DNA from: Cyprinodon diabolis
Taxonomy: Eukaryota; Chordata; Actinopteri; Cyprinodontiformes; Cyprinodontidae
Assembly: GCA_030533445.1 (NCBI GenBank)
Contig: JARPUW010000553.1
Coordinates: 124,001 to 188,000, forward strand
DNA: 64,000 bases
Reading direction: 5' to 3'
The notes beneath the pieces are model-generated. The model saw only the letters and a list, made by a program, of their open reading frames with translations. It did no database searches and had not been told where the DNA came from. The position numbers and the translations under genes were made by a program. Shown in pieces: positions 49,871 through 63,200 of this stretch. Numbering within the stretch: the stretch's first letter is position 1; every line of letters starts with the position of its first letter.

Positions 49871-52800
49871 GAAACCTTGAGCTGCTGGTGCTTCTGGAAC
49901 CTTGAGCTGCTGGAACCTTGAGCTGCTGGTGATTCTGGAACCTTGAGCTGCTGGAACCTTGAGCTGCTGGTGCTTCTGGAACCTTGAGCTTCTGGAACCT
50001 TGAGCTGCTGGAACCTTGAGCTTCTGGAGCCTTGAGCTGCTGGAACCTTGAAGTGCTGGAACCTTGAGCTGCTGGAACCTTGAGCTGCTGGAACCTTGAG
50101 CTGCTGGAGCTTTGAGCTGCTGGTGCTTCTGGAACCTTGAGCTTCTGGAACCTTGAGCTTCTGGAACCTTGAGCTGCTGGAGCCTTGAGCTTCTGGAGCC
50201 TTGAGCCTCTGGAACCTTGAGCTGCTGGACCCTTGAGCTGCTGGTGCTTCTGGAACCTTGAGCTGCTGGAACCTTGAGCTGCTGGTGCTTCTGGAACCTT
50301 GAGCTGCTGGAACCTTGAGCTGCTGGAACCTTGTGCTGCTGGTGCTTCTGGAACCTTTTGCATCTGGAGCCTTGAGCTTCTGGAACCTTGAGCTGCTGGA
50401 GCCTTGAGCTGCTGGAACGTTGAGCTGCTGGAACCTTGGGCTTCTGGAACCTTGAGCTGCTGGTGCTTCTGGAACCTTGAGCTGCTGGAACCTTGAGCTG
50501 CTGGTGCTTCTGGAACTTTGAGCTGTTGGAACCTTGAGCTGCTGGTGCTTCTGGAACCTTGAGCTGCTGGAACCTTGAGCTGCTGGTGCTTCTGGAACCT
50601 TGAGCTGCTGGAACCTTGAGCTGCTGGTGCTTCTGGAACCTTGAGCTTCTTGAACCTTGAGCTGCTGGAACCTTGAGCTTCTGGAGCCTTGAGCTGCTGG
50701 AACCTTGAAGTGCTGGAGCCTTGAGCTGCTGGAACCTTGAGCTGCTGGAACCTTGAGCTGCTGGAGCCTTGAGATTCTAGAACCTTGAGCTGCTGAAGCC
50801 TTGAGCTTCTGGAAACTTGAGCTGCTGGAGCCTTGAGCTTCTGGAACCTCTAGCTGCTGGAACCTTGAGCTGCTGGAACCTTGAGCTGTTGGAACCTTGA
50901 GCTGCTGGAACCTTGAGCTGCTGGTGCTTCTGGAACCTTGAGCTGCTGGAGCTTTGAGCTGCTGGTGCTTCTGGAACCTTGAGCTTCTGGAACCTTGAGC
51001 TTCTGGAACCTTGAGCTGCTGGAGCCTTGAGATTCTAGAACCTTGAGCTGCTGAAGCCTTGAGCTTCTGGAAACTTGAGCTGCTGGAGCCTTGAGCTTCT
51101 GGAACCTCTAGCTGCTGGAACCTTGAGCTGCTGGAACCTTGAGATTCTAGAACCTTGAGCTGCTGAAGCCTTGAGCTTCTGGAAACTTGAGCTGCTGGAG
51201 CCTTGAGCTTCTGGAACCTCTAGCTGCTGGAACCTTGAGCTGCTGGAACCTTGAGCTGCTGGTGCTTCTGGAACCTTGAGCTGCTGGAACCTTGAGCTCC
51301 TGGAACCTTGAGCTGCTGGTGCTTCTGGAACCTTGAGCTGCTGGAACCTTGAGCTGCTGGAACCTTGAGCTGCTGGTGCTTCTGGAACCTTGAGCATCTG
51401 GAGCCTTGAGCTTCTGGAACCTTGAGCTGCTGGAGCCTTGAGCTGCTGGTGCTTCTGGAACCTTGAGCTGCTGGAGCCTTTAGCTGCTGGAACCTTGAGC
51501 TGCTGGAACCTTGAGCTGCTGGTGCTTCTGGAACCTTGAGCTGCTGAAACCTTGAGCTGCTGGTGCTTCTGGAACCTTGAGCTGCTGGAACCTTGAGCTG
51601 CTGGTGATTCTGGAACCTTGAGCTGCTGGAACCTTGAGCTGCTGGTGCTTCTGGAACCTTGAGCTGCTGGAACCTTGAGCTTCTGGAGCCTTGAGCTGCT
51701 GGAACCTTGAAGTGCTGGAGCCTTGAGCTGCTGGAACCTTGAGCTGCTGGAGCTTTGAGCTGCTGGTGCTTCTGGAACCTTGAGCTTCTGGAACCTTGAG
51801 CTGCTGGAGCCTTGAGCTTCTGGAGCCTTGAGCTGCTGAAGCCTTGAGCTGCTGGAATCTTGAGCTGCTGGTGCTTCTGGAACCTTGAGCTGCTGGAACC
51901 TTGAGCTGCTGGTGCTTCTGGAACCTTGAGCTGCTGGAACCTTGAGCTTCTGGTGCTTCTGGAACCTTGAGCTGCTGGAACCTTGAGCTGCTGGTGCTTC
52001 TGGAACCTTGAGCATCTGGAGCCTTGAGCCTCTGGAACCTTGAGCTGCTGGAGCCTTGAGCTGCTGGTGCTTCTGGAACCTTGAGCTGCTGGAACCTTGA
52101 GCTGCTGGTGCTTCTGGAACCTTGAGCTGCTGGAACCTTGAGCTGCTGGTGCTTCTGGAACCTTGAGCATCGGGAGCCTTGAGCTTCTGGAACCTTGAGC
52201 TGCTGGAGCCTTGAGCTGCTGGTGCTTCTGGAACCTTGAGCTGCTGGAGCCTTGAGCTCCTGGAACATTGAGCTGCTGGAACCTTGAGCTGCTGGAACCT
52301 TGAGCTTCTGGAACCTTGAGCTTCTGGAACCTTGAGCTGCTGGAGCCTTGAGCTTCTGGAGCCTTGAGCTGCTGAAGCCTTGAGCTGCTGGAATCTTGAG
52401 CTGCTGGTGCTTCTGGAACCTTGAGCTGCTGGAACCTTGAGCTGCTGGTGCTTCTGGAACCTTGAGCTGCTGGAACCTTGAGCTTCTGGTGCTTCTGGAA
52501 CCTTGAGCTGCTGGAACCTTGAGCTGCTGGTGCTTCTGGAACCTTGAGCATCTGGAGCCTTGAGCCTCTGGAACCTTGAGCTGCTGGAGCCTTGAGCTGC
52601 TGGTGCTTCTGGAACCTTGAGCTGCTGGAACCTTGAGCTGCTGGTGCTTCTGGAACCTTGAGCTGCTGGAACCTTGAGCTGCTGGTGCTTCTGGAACCTT
52701 GAGCATCGGGAGCCTTGAGCTTCTGGAACCTTGAGCTGCTGGAGCCTTGAGCTGCTGGTGCTTCTGGAACCTTGAGCTGCTGGAGCCTTGAGCTCCTGGA

Positions 52801-55800
52801 ACATTGAGCTGCTGGAACCTTGAGCTGCTGGAACCTTGAGCTTCTGGAACCTTGAGCTGCTGGTGCTTCTGGAACCTTGAGCTGCTGGAACCTTGAGCTG
52901 CTGGTGCTTCTGGAACCTTGAGCTGCTGGAACCTTGAGCTGCTGGTGCTTCTGGAACCTTGAGCTGCTGGAACCTTGAGCTGCTGGTGCTTCTGGAAACT
53001 TGAGCTTCTGGAGCCTTGAGCTGCTGGAACCTTGAGCTGCTGGTGCTTCTGGAACCTTGAGCTTCTGGAGCCTTGAGCCTCTGGAACCTTGAGCTGCTGG
53101 AGCCTTGAGCTGCTGGTGCTTCTGGAACCTTGAGCTGCTGGAACCTTGAGCTGCTGGTGCTTCTGGAACCTTGAGCTGCTGGAACCTTGAGCTGCTGGAA
53201 CCTTGAGCTGCTGGTGCTTCTGGAACCTTGAGCATCCGGAGCATTGAGCTTCTGGAACCTTGAGCTGCTGGAGCCTTGAGCTGCTGGTGCTTCTGGAACC
53301 TTGAGCTGCTGGAGCCTTGAGCTGCTGGAACCTTGAGCTGCTGGAACCTTGAGCTTCTGGAACCTTAAGCTGCTGGTGCTTCTGGAACCTTGAGCTGCTG
53401 GAACCTTGAGCTGCTGGTGCTTCTGGAACCTTGAGCTGCTGGAACCTTGAGCTGCTGGTGCTTCTGGAACCTTGAGCTTCTGGAACCTTGAGCTGCTGGA
53501 GCCTTGAGCTGCTGGTGCTTCTGGAACCTTGAGCTTCTGGAACATTGAGCTTCTGGAACCTTGAGCTGCTGGAGCCTTGAGATTCTGGAACCTTGAGCAT
53601 CCGGAGCATTGAGCTTCTGGAACCTTGAGCTGCTGGAGCCTTGAGCTGCTGGTGCTTCTGGAACCTTGAGCTGCTGGAGCCTTGAGCTGCTGGAACCTTG
53701 AGCTGCTGGAACCTTGAGCTTCTGGAACCTTAAGCTGCTGGAACCTTGAGATGCTGGAACCTTGAGCTGCTGGAGCCTTGAGCTGCTGGTGCTTCTGGAA
53801 CCTTGAGCTGCTGGAGCCTTGAGCTGCTGGAACCTTGAGCTGCTGGAGCCTTGAGCTTCTGGAACCTCTAGCTGCTGGAACCTTGAGATGCTGGAACCTT
53901 GAGCTGTTGGAACCTTGAGCTGCTGGAACCTTGAGCTGCTGGTGCTTCTGGAACCTTGAGCTGCTGGAACCTTGAGCTGCTGGTGCTTCTGGAACCTTGA
54001 GCTGCTGGTGCTTCTGGAACCTTGAGCTGCTGGAACCTTGAGCTGCTGGTGCTTCTGGAACCTTGAGCTGCTGAAGCCTTGAGCTTCTGGAAACTTGAGC
54101 TGCTGGAGTCTTGAGCTTCTGGAACCTCTAGCTGCTGGAACCTTGAGCTGCTGGAACCTTGAGCTGTTGGAACCTTGAGCTGCTGGAACCTTGAGCTGCT
54201 GGTGCTTCTGGAACCTTGAGCTGCTGGAACCTTGAGCTGCTGGTGCTTCTGGAACCTTGAGCTGCTGGACCCTTGAGCTGCTGGTGCTTCTGGAACCTTG
54301 AGCTGCTGGAACCTTGAGCTGCTGGAACCTTGAGCTGCTGGTGCTTCTGGAACCTTGAGCATCTGGAGCCTTGAGCTTCTGGAACCTTGAACTGCTGGAG
54401 CCTTGAGCTGCTGGTGCTTCTGGAACCTTGAGCTGCTGGAGCCTTGTGCTGCTGGAACCTTGAGCTGCTGGAACCTTGAGCTGCTGGTGCTTCTGAAACC
54501 TTGAGCTGCTGGAACCTTGAGCTGCTGGAACCTTGAGCTGCTGGTGCTTCTGGAACCTTGAGCTGCTGGAACCTTGAGCTGCTGGTGCTTCTGGAACCTT
54601 GAGCTGCTGGAACCTTGAGCTGCTGGTGCTTCTGGAACCTTGAGCTTCTGGAACCTTGAGCTGCTGAAACCTTGAGCTTCTGGAGCCTTGAGCTGCTGGA
54701 ACCTTGAAGTGCTGGAGCCTTTTAACTGCTGGAACCTTGAGCTGCTGGAACCTTGAGCTGCTGGAACCTTGAGCTGCTGGAGCGTTGAGCTGCTGGTGCT
54801 TCTGGAACCTTGAGCTTCTGGAACTTTGAGCTTCTGGAACCTTGAGCTGCTGGAGCCTTGAGCTTCTGGAACCTTGAGCTGCTGAAGCCTTGAGCTGCTG
54901 GAACCTTGAGCTGCTGGTGCTTCTGGAACCTTGAGCTGCTGGAACCTTGAGCTGCTGGTGCTTCTGGAACCTTGAGCTGCTGGAACCTTGAGCTTCTGGT
55001 GCTTCTGGAACCTTGAGCTTCTGGAACCTTGAGCTGCTGGTGCTTCTGGAACCTTGAGCATCTGGAGCCTTGAGCCTCTGGAACCTTGAGCTGCTGGAGC
55101 CTTGAGCTGCTGGTGCTTCTGGAACCTTGAGCTGCTGGAACCTTGAGCTGCTGGTGCTTCTGGAACCTTGAGCTGCTGGAACCTTGAGCTGCTGGTGCTT
55201 CTGGAACCTTGAGCATCGGGAGCCTTGAGCTTCTGGAACCTTGAGCTGCTGGAGCCTTGAGCTGCTGGTGCTTCTGGAACCTTGAGCTGCTGGAGCCTTG
55301 AGCTCCTGGAACATTGAGCTGCTGGAACCTTGAGCTGCTGGAACCTTGAGCTTCTGGAACCTTGAGCTGCTGGTGCTTCTGGAACCTTGAGCTGCTGGAA
55401 CCTTGAGCTGCTGGTGCTTCTGGAAACTTGAGCTTCTGGAGCCTTGAGCTGCTGGAACCTTGAGCTGCTGGTGCTTCTGGAACCTTGAGCATCTGGAGCC
55501 TTGAGCCTCTGGAACCTTGAGCTGCTGGAGCCTTGAGCTGCTGGTGCTTCTGGAACCTTGAGCTGCTGGAACCTTGAGCTGCTGGTGCTTCTGGAACCTT
55601 GAGCTGCTGGAACCTTGAGCTGCTGGAACCTTGAGCTGCTGGTGCTTCTGGAACCTTGAGCATCTGGAGCCTTGAGCTTCTGGAACCTTGAGCTGCTGGA
55701 TCCTTGAGCTGCTGGTGCTTCTGGAGCCTTGAGCTGCTGGAACCTTGAAGTGCTGGAGCCTTGAGCTGCTGGAACCTTGAGCTGCTGGAACCTTGAGCTG

Positions 55801-56520
55801 CTGGAACCTTGAGCTGCTGGAGCTTTGAGCTGCTGGTGCTTCTGGAACCTTGAGCTTCTGGAACCTTGAGCTGCTGGAACCTTGAGCTGCTGGAACCTTG
55901 AGCTTCTGGAACCTTGAGCTGCTGGTGCTTCTGGAACCTTGAGCATCTGGAGCCTTGAGCCTCTGGAACCTTGAGCTGCTGGAGCCTTGAGCTGCTGGTG
56001 CTTCTGGAACCTTGAGCTGCTGGAACCTTGAGCTGCTGGTGCTTCTGGAACCTTGAGCTGCTGGAACCTTGAGCTGCTGGTGCTTCTGGAACCTTGAGCA
56101 TCGGGAGCCTTGAGCTTCTGGAACCTTGAGCTGCTGGAGCCTTGAGCTGCTGGTGCTTCTGGAACCTTGAGCTGCTGGAGCCTTGAGCTCCTGGAACATT
56201 GAGCTGCTGGAACCTTGAGCTGCTGGAACCTTGAGCTTCTGGAACCTTGAGCTGCTGGTGCTTCTGGAACCTTGAGCTGCTGGAACCTTGAGCTGCTGGT
56301 GCTTCTGGAAACTTGAGCTTCTGGAGCCTTGAGCTGCTGGAACCTTGAGCTGCTGGTGCTTCTGGAACCTTGAGCATCTGGAGCCTTGAGCCTCTGGAAC
56401 CTTGAGCTGCTGGAGCCTTGAGCTGCTGGTGCTTCTGGAACCTTGAGCTGCTGGAACCTTGAGCTGCTGGTGCTTCTGGAACCTTGAGCTGCTGGAACCT
56501 TGAGCTGCTGGTGCTTCTGG
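49380..56520. repeat. Block T: rearranged third copy of late Q'/R' material
   Basis: T is collinear with 36.75-45 kb at separations of 12,630 (36753/49383), 12,646 (37717/50363), 13,246 (39998/53244, 40299/53545) and 13,456 (41266/54722). The growth comes from local duplications. One of 536 bases repeats gctggaatct (51851/52387) and gagcatcggg (52168/52704). One of 365 bases repeats gagcatccgg (53233/53598). An extra ttctagaa copy is at 51145. It is the most disordered part of the window, and no gene is seen. Confidence 0.7.
49381..51152. other. TTCTAGAA palindrome set in T (4 sites)
   Basis: Sites are at 49381, 50775, 51033 and 51145. The last two lie only 112 bases apart, where the other blocks have one, showing a local duplication. 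Isolated further sites lie at 19417 and its copy 44938 (in a 25-base unit rather than a gagattctag unit), and at 60649 and 62038 in Q''. Confidence 0.55.
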
Positions 56521-59500
56521 AACCTTGAGCTGCTGGAACCTTGAGCTGCTGGTGCTTCTGGAATCTTGAGCTTCTGGAACCTTGAGCCGCTGGAACCTTG
56601 ACTTCTAGGAGCCTGGAGCTGCTGGAACCTTGAAGTGCTGGAGCCTTGAGCTGCTGGAACCTTGAGCTGCTGGAGCTTTGAGCTGCTGGTGCTTCTGGAA
56701 CCTTGAGCTTCTGGAACCTTGAGCTTCTGGTGCTTCTGGAACCTTGAGCTGCTGGTGCTTCTGGAACCTTGAGCTGCTGGAACCTTGAGCTGCTGGTGCT
56801 TCTGGAACCTTGAGCTGCTGGAACCTTGAGCTGCTGGAACCTTGAGCTGCTGGTGCTTCTGGAACCTTGAGCATCTGGAGCCTTGAGCTTCTGGAACCTT
56901 GAGCTGCTGGAGCCTTGAGCTGCTGGTGCTTCTGGAACCTTGAGCTGCTGGAACCTTGAGCTGCTGGTGCTTCTGGAATCTTGAGCTTCTGGAACCTTGA
57001 GCTGCTGGAACCTTGACTTCTAGGAGCCTTGAGCTGCTGGAACCTTGAGCTGCTGGTGCTTCTGGAACCTTGAGCTGCTGGAACCTTGAGCTGCTGGAAC
57101 ATTGAGCTGCTGGTGCTTCTGGAACCTTGAGCATCTGGAGCCTTGAGCTTCTGGAACCTTGAGCTGCTGGAGCCTTGAGCTGCTGGTGCTTCTGGAACCT
57201 TGAGCTGCTGGAGCCTTGAGCTCCTGGAAGCTTGAGCTGCTGTAACCTTGAGCTGCTGGAACCTTGTGCTTCTGGAACCTTGAGCTGCTGGTGCTTCTGG
57301 AACCTTGAGCTGCTGGTGCTTCTGGAACCTTGAGCTGCTGGAACCTTGAGCTGCTGGTGCTTCTGGAACCTTGAGCTGCTGGAGCCTTGAGCTGCTGGAA
57401 CCTTCAGCTGCTGGTGCTTCTGGAACCTTGAGCTGCTGGAACCTTGAGCTGCTGGTGCTTCTGGAACCTTGAGCTGCTGGAACCTTGAGCTGCTGGAGCC
57501 TTGTGCTGCTGGTGCTTCTGGAACCTTTTGCATCTGGAGCCTTGAGCTTCTGGAACCTTGAGCTGCTGGAGCCTTGAGCTGCTGGAACGTTGAGCTGCTG
57601 GAACCTTGGGCTTCTGGAACCTTGAGCTGCTGGTGCTTCTGGAACCTTGAGCTGCTGGAACCTTGAGCTGCTGGTGCTTCTGGAACCTTGAGCTGTTGGA
57701 ACCTTGAGCTGCTGGTGCTTCTGGAACCTTGAGCTGCTGGAGCCTTGAGCTGCTGGTGCTTCTGGAACCTTGAGCTGCTGGAACCTTGAGCTGCTGGTGC
57801 TTCTGGAACCTTGAGCTGCTGGAACCTTGAGCTGCTGGAACCTTGAGCTGCTGGTGCTTCTGGAACCTTGAGCATCTGGAGCCTTGAGCTTCTGGAACCT
57901 TGAGCTGCTGGAGCCATGAGCTGCTGGTGCTTCTGGAACCTTGAGCTGCTGGAGCCTTGAGCTCCTGGAACCTTGAGCTGCTGGAACCTTGAGCTGCTGG
58001 AACCTTGAGCTTCTGGAACCTTGAGCTGCTGGTGCTTCTGGAACCTTGAGCTGCTGGAACCTTGAGCTTCTGGTGCTTCTGGAACCTTGAGCTGCTGGTG
58101 CTTCTGGAACCTTGAGCTGCTGGAACCTTGAGCTGCTGGTGCTTCTGGAATCTTGAGCTTCTGGAACCTTGAGCTGCTGGAACCTTGACTTCTAGGAGCC
58201 TTGAGCTGCTGGAACCTTGAGCTGCTGGTGCTTCTGGAACCTTGAGCTGCTGGAACCTTGAGCTGCTGGAACATTGAGCTGCTGGTGCTTCTGGAACCTT
58301 GAGCATCTGGAGCCTTGAGCTTCTGGAACCTTGAGCTGCTGGAGCCTTGAGCTCCTGGAAGCTTGAGCTGCTGGAACCTTGAGCTGCTGGAACCTTGTGC
58401 TTCTGGAACCTTGAGCTGCTGGTGCTTCTGGAACCTTGAGCTGCTGGAACCTTGAGCTGCTGGAACCTTGAGCTGCTGGTGCTTCTGGAACCTTGAGCTG
58501 CTGGTGCTTCTGGAACCTTGAGCTGCTGGAACCTTGAGCTGCTGGTGCTTCTGGAACCTTGAGCTGCTGGAACCTTGAGCTGCTGGTGCTTCTGGAACCT
58601 TGAGCTTCTGGAACCTTGAGCTGCTGGAACCTTGACTTCTGGAGCCTTGAGCTGCTGGAACCTTGAAGTGCTGGAGCCTTGAGCTGCTGGAACCTTGAGC
58701 TGCTGGAACCTTGAGCTGTTGGAACCTTGAGCTGCTGGAGCTTTGAGCTGCTGGTGCTTCTGGAACCTTGAGTTTCTGGAACCTTGAGCTTCTGGAACCT
58801 TGAGCTGCTGGAGCCTTGAGCTTCTGGAACCTTGAGCTGCTGAAGCCTTGAGCTTCTGGAACCTTGAGCTGCTGGAGCCTTGAGCTTCTGGAACCTTGAG
58901 CTGCTGGAACCTTGAGCTGCTGGAACCTTGAGCTGCTGGAACCTTGAGCTGCTGGTGCTTCTGGAACCTTGAGCTGCTGGAACCTTGAGCTGCTGGTGCT
59001 TCTGGAACCTTGAGCTGCTGGAACCTTGAGCTGCTGGTGCTTCTGGAACCTTGAGCTGCTGGAACCTTGAGCTGCTGGTGCTTCTGGAACCTTGAGCATC
59101 TGGAGCCTTGAGCTTCTGGAACCTTGAGCTGCTGGAGCCTTGAGCTGCTGGTGCTTCTGGAACCTTGAGCTGCTGGAACATTGAGCTGCTGGTGCTTCTG
59201 AAACCTTGAGCTGCTGGAACCTTGAGCTGCTGGAACCTTGAGCTGCTGGAACCTTGAGCTGCTGGTGCTTCTGGAACCTTGAGCATCTGGAGCCTTGAGC
59301 TTCTGGAACCTTGAGCTGCTGGTGCTTCTGGAACCTTGAGCTGCTGGAACCTTGAACTGCTGGAACCTTGAGCTGCTGGTGCTTCTGGAAGCTTGAGCTG
59401 CTGGTGCTTCTGGAACCTTGAGCTGCTGGAACCTTGAGCTGCTGGTGCTTCTGGAACCTTGAGCTGCTGGAACCTTGAGCTGCTGGTGCTTCTGGAATCT

Positions 59501-60278
59501 TGAGCTTCTGGAACCTTGAGCTGCTGGAACCTTGACTTCTAGGAGCCTTGAGCTGCTGGAACCTTGAAGTGCTGGAGCCTTGAGCTGCTGGAACCTTGAG
59601 CTGCTGGAACCTTTTGCTGCTGGAACCTTGAGCTGCTGGAGCTTTGAGCTGCTGGTGCTTCTGCAACCTTGAGCTTCTGGAACCTTGAGCTTCTGGTGCT
59701 TCTGGAACCTTGAGCTGCTGGAACCTTGAGCTGCTGGTGCTTCTGGAACCTTGAGCTGCTGGAACCTTGAGCTGCTGGAACCTTGAGCTGCTGGTGCTTC
59801 TGGAACCTTGAGCTGCTGGAACCTTGAGCTGCTGGAACCTTGAGCTGCTGGTGCTTCTGGAACCTTGAGCATCTGGAGCCTTGAGCTTCTGGAACTTTGA
59901 GCTGCTGGAGCCTTGAGCTGCTGGTGCTTCTGGAACCTTGAGCTGCTGGAGCCTTGAGCTGCTGGAACCTTCAGCTGCTGGTGCTTCTGGAACCTTGAGC
60001 TGCTGGAACCTTGAGCTGCTGGAACCTTGAGCTGCTGGTGCTTCTGGAACCTTGAGCTGCTGGAACCTTGAGCTGCTGGAACCTTGTGCTGCTGGTGCTT
60101 CTGGAACCTTTTGCATCTGGAGCCTTGAGCTTCTGGAACCTTGAGCTGCTGGAGCCTTGAGCTGCTGGAACGTTGAGCTGCTGGTTCTTCTGGAACCTTT
60201 TGCATCTGGAGCCTTGAGCTTCTGGAACCTTGAGCTGCTGGAACCTTGTGCTGCTGGTGCTTCTGGAACCTTTTGCAT
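53868..60278 (-). other. Stop-free minus frame, 2,136 codons, spanning T, P' and Q''; not called a gene
   Basis: The frame runs through three duplication blocks and their junctions near 56.5 and 59.7 kb without interruption. It ends at a TAG from the cctctagctg variant. It overlaps the frame 57404-63658 for 2.9 kb in a different phase on the same strand. Two long overlapping same-strand frames giving the same peptide type are direct evidence that openness is a property of the unit. Confidence 0.25.
56520..59700. repeat. Block P': second copy of P
   Basis: P' is collinear with about 1.2-4.0 kb (separation 55,698 then 55,682). The 364-residue translation of 58192-59286 is the same as that of 2510-3604. 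Just before it, 55309-55853 matches the first 530 bases of the window, so T passes into P' in the same way as the R-like start of the window passes into P. Confidence 0.75.
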
Positions 60279-63200
60279 CTGGAGCCTTGAGCTTCTGGAA
60301 CCTTGAGCTGCTGGAACCTTGGGCTTCTGGAACCTTGAGCTGCTGGTGCTTCTGGAACCTTGAGCTGCTGGAACCTTGAGCTGCTGGTGCTTCTGGAACC
60401 TTGAGCTGCTGGAACCTTGAGCTGCTGGTGCTTCTGGAACCTTGAGCTTCTTGAACCTTGAGCTGCTGGAACCTTGAGCTTCTGGAGCCTTGAGCTGCTG
60501 GAACCTTGAAGTGCTGGAGCCTTGAGCTGCTGGAACCTTGAGCTGCTGGAACCTTGAGCTGCTGGAGCTTTGAGCTGCTGGTGCTTCTGGAACCTTGAGC
60601 TTCTGGAACCTTGAGCTTCTGGAACCTTGAGCTGCTGGAGCCTTGAGATTCTAGAACCTTGAGCTGCTGAAGCCTTGAGCTTCTGGAACCTTGAGCTGCT
60701 GGTGCTTCTGGAACCTTGAGCATCTGGAGCCTTGAGCTTCTGGAACCTTGAGCTGCTGGTGCTTCTGGAACCTTGAGCTGCTGGAACCTTGAGCTGCTGG
60801 AACCTTGAGCTGCTGGTGCTTCTGGAAGCTTGAGCTGCTGGTGCTTCTGGAACCTTGAGCTGCTGGAACCTTGAGCTGCTGGTGCTTCTGGAACCTTGAG
60901 CTGCTGGAACCTTGAGCTGCTGGTGCTTCTGGAATCTTGAGCTTCTGGAACCTTGAGCTGCTGGAACCTTGACTTCTAGGAGCCTTGAGCTGCTGGAACC
61001 TTGAAGTGCTGGAGCCTTGAGCTGCTGGAGCTTTGAGCTGCTGGTGCTTCTGGAACCTTGAGCTTCTGGAACCTTGAGCTTCTGGTGCTTCTGGAACCTT
61101 GAGCTGCTGGAACCTTGAGCTGCTGGTGCTTCTGGAACCTTGAGCTGCTGGAACCTTGAGCTGCTGTAACCTTGAGCTGCTGGTGCTTCTGGAACCTTGA
61201 GCTGCTGGAACCTTGAGCTGCTGGAACCTTGAGCTGCTGGTGCTTCTGGAACCTTGAGCATCTGGAGCCTTGAGCTTCTGGAACTTTGAGCTGCTGGAGC
61301 CTTGAGCTGCTGGTGCTTCTGGAACCTTGAGCTGCTGGAGCCTTGAGCTGCTGGAACCTTCAGCTGCTGGTGCTTCTGGAACCTTGAGCTGCTGGAACCT
61401 TGAGCTGCTGGAACCTTGAGCTGCTGGTGCTTCTGGAACCTTGAGCTGCTGGAACCTTGAGCTGCTGGAACCTTGTGCTGCTGGTGCTTCTGGAACCTTT
61501 TGCATCTGGAGCCTTGAGCTTCTGGAACCTTGAGCTGCTGGAGCCTTGAGCTGCTGGAACGTTGAGCTGCTGGTTCTTCTGGAACCTTTTGCATCTGGAG
61601 CCTTGAGCTTCTGGAACCTTGAGCTGCTGGAACCTTGTGCTGCTGGTGCTTCTGGAACCTTTTGCATCTGGAGCCTTGAGCTTCTGGAACCTTGAGCTGC
61701 TGGAACCTTGGGCTTCTGGAACCTTGAGCTGCTGGTGCTTCTGGAACCTTGAGCTGCTGGAACCTTGAGCTGCTGGTGCTTCTGGAACCTTGAGCTGCTG
61801 GAACCTTGAGCTGCTGGTGCTTCTGGAACCTTGAGCTTCTTGAACCTTGAGCTGCTGGAACCTTGAGCTTCTGGAGCCTTGAGCTGCTGGAACCTTGAAG
61901 TGCTGGAGCCTTGAGCTGCTGGAACCTTGAGCTGCTGGAACCTTGAGCTGCTGGAGCTTTGAGCTGCTGGTGCTTCTGGAACCTTGAGCTTCTGGAACCT
62001 TGAGCTTCTGGAACCTTGAGCTGCTGGAGCCTTGAGATTCTAGAACCTTGAGCTGCTGAAGCCTTGAGCTTCTGGAACCTTGAGCTGCTGGTGCTTCTGG
62101 AACCTTGAGCATCTGGAGCCTTGAGCTTCTGGAACCTTGAGCTGCTGGTGCTTCTGGAACCTTGAGCTGCTGGAACCTTGAGCTGCTGGAACCTTGAGCT
62201 GCTGGTGCTTCTGGAAGCTTGAGCTGCTGGTGCTTCTGGAACCTTGAGCTGCTGGAACCTTGAGCTGCTGGTGCTTCTGGAACCTTGAGCTGCTGGAACC
62301 TTGAGCTGCTGGTGCTTCTGGAATCTTGAGCTTCTGGAACCTTGAGCTGCTGGAACCTTGACTTCTAGGAGCCTTGAGCTGCTGGAACCTTGAAGTGCTG
62401 GAGCCTTGAGCTGCTGGAGCTTTGAGCTGCTGGTGCTTCTGGAACCTTGAGCTTCTGGTGCTTCTGGAACCTTGAGCTGCTGGAACCTTGAGCTGCTGGT
62501 GCTTCTGGAACCTTGAGCTGCTGGAACCTTGAGCTGCTGGAACCTTGAGCTGCTGGTGCTTCTGGAACCTTGAGCTGCTGGAACCTTGAGCTGCTGGAAC
62601 CTTGAGCTGCTGGTGCTTCTGGAACCTTGAGCATCTGGAGCCTTGAGCTTCTGGAACTTTGAGCTGCTGGAGCCTTGAGCTGCTGGTGCTTCTGGAACCT
62701 TGAGCTGCTGGAGCCTTGAGCTGCTGGAACCTTCAGCTGCTGGTGCTTCTGGAACCTTGAGCTGCTGGAACCTTGAGCTGCTGGAACCTTGAGCTGCTGG
62801 TGCTTCTGGAACCTTGAGCTGCTGGAACCTTGAGCTGCTGGAACCTTGTGCTGCTGGTGCTTCTGGAACCTTTTGCATCTGGAGCCTTGAGCTTCTGGAA
62901 CCTTGAGCTGCTGGAGCCTTGAGCTGCTGGAACGTTGAGCTGCTGGAACCTTGGGCTTCTGGAACCTTGAGCTGCTGGTGCTTCTGGAACCTTGAGCTGC
63001 TGGAACCTTGAGCTGCTGGAACCTTGTGCTGCTGGTGCTTCTGGAACCTTTTGCTTCTGGAACCTTGAGCTTCTGGAACCTTGAGCTTCTGGTGCTTCTG
63101 GAACCTTGAGCTGCTGGAACCTTGAGCTGCTGGTGCTTCTGGAACCTTGAGCTGCTGGAACCTTGAGCTGCTGGTGCTTCTGGAACCTTGAGCTGCTGGA

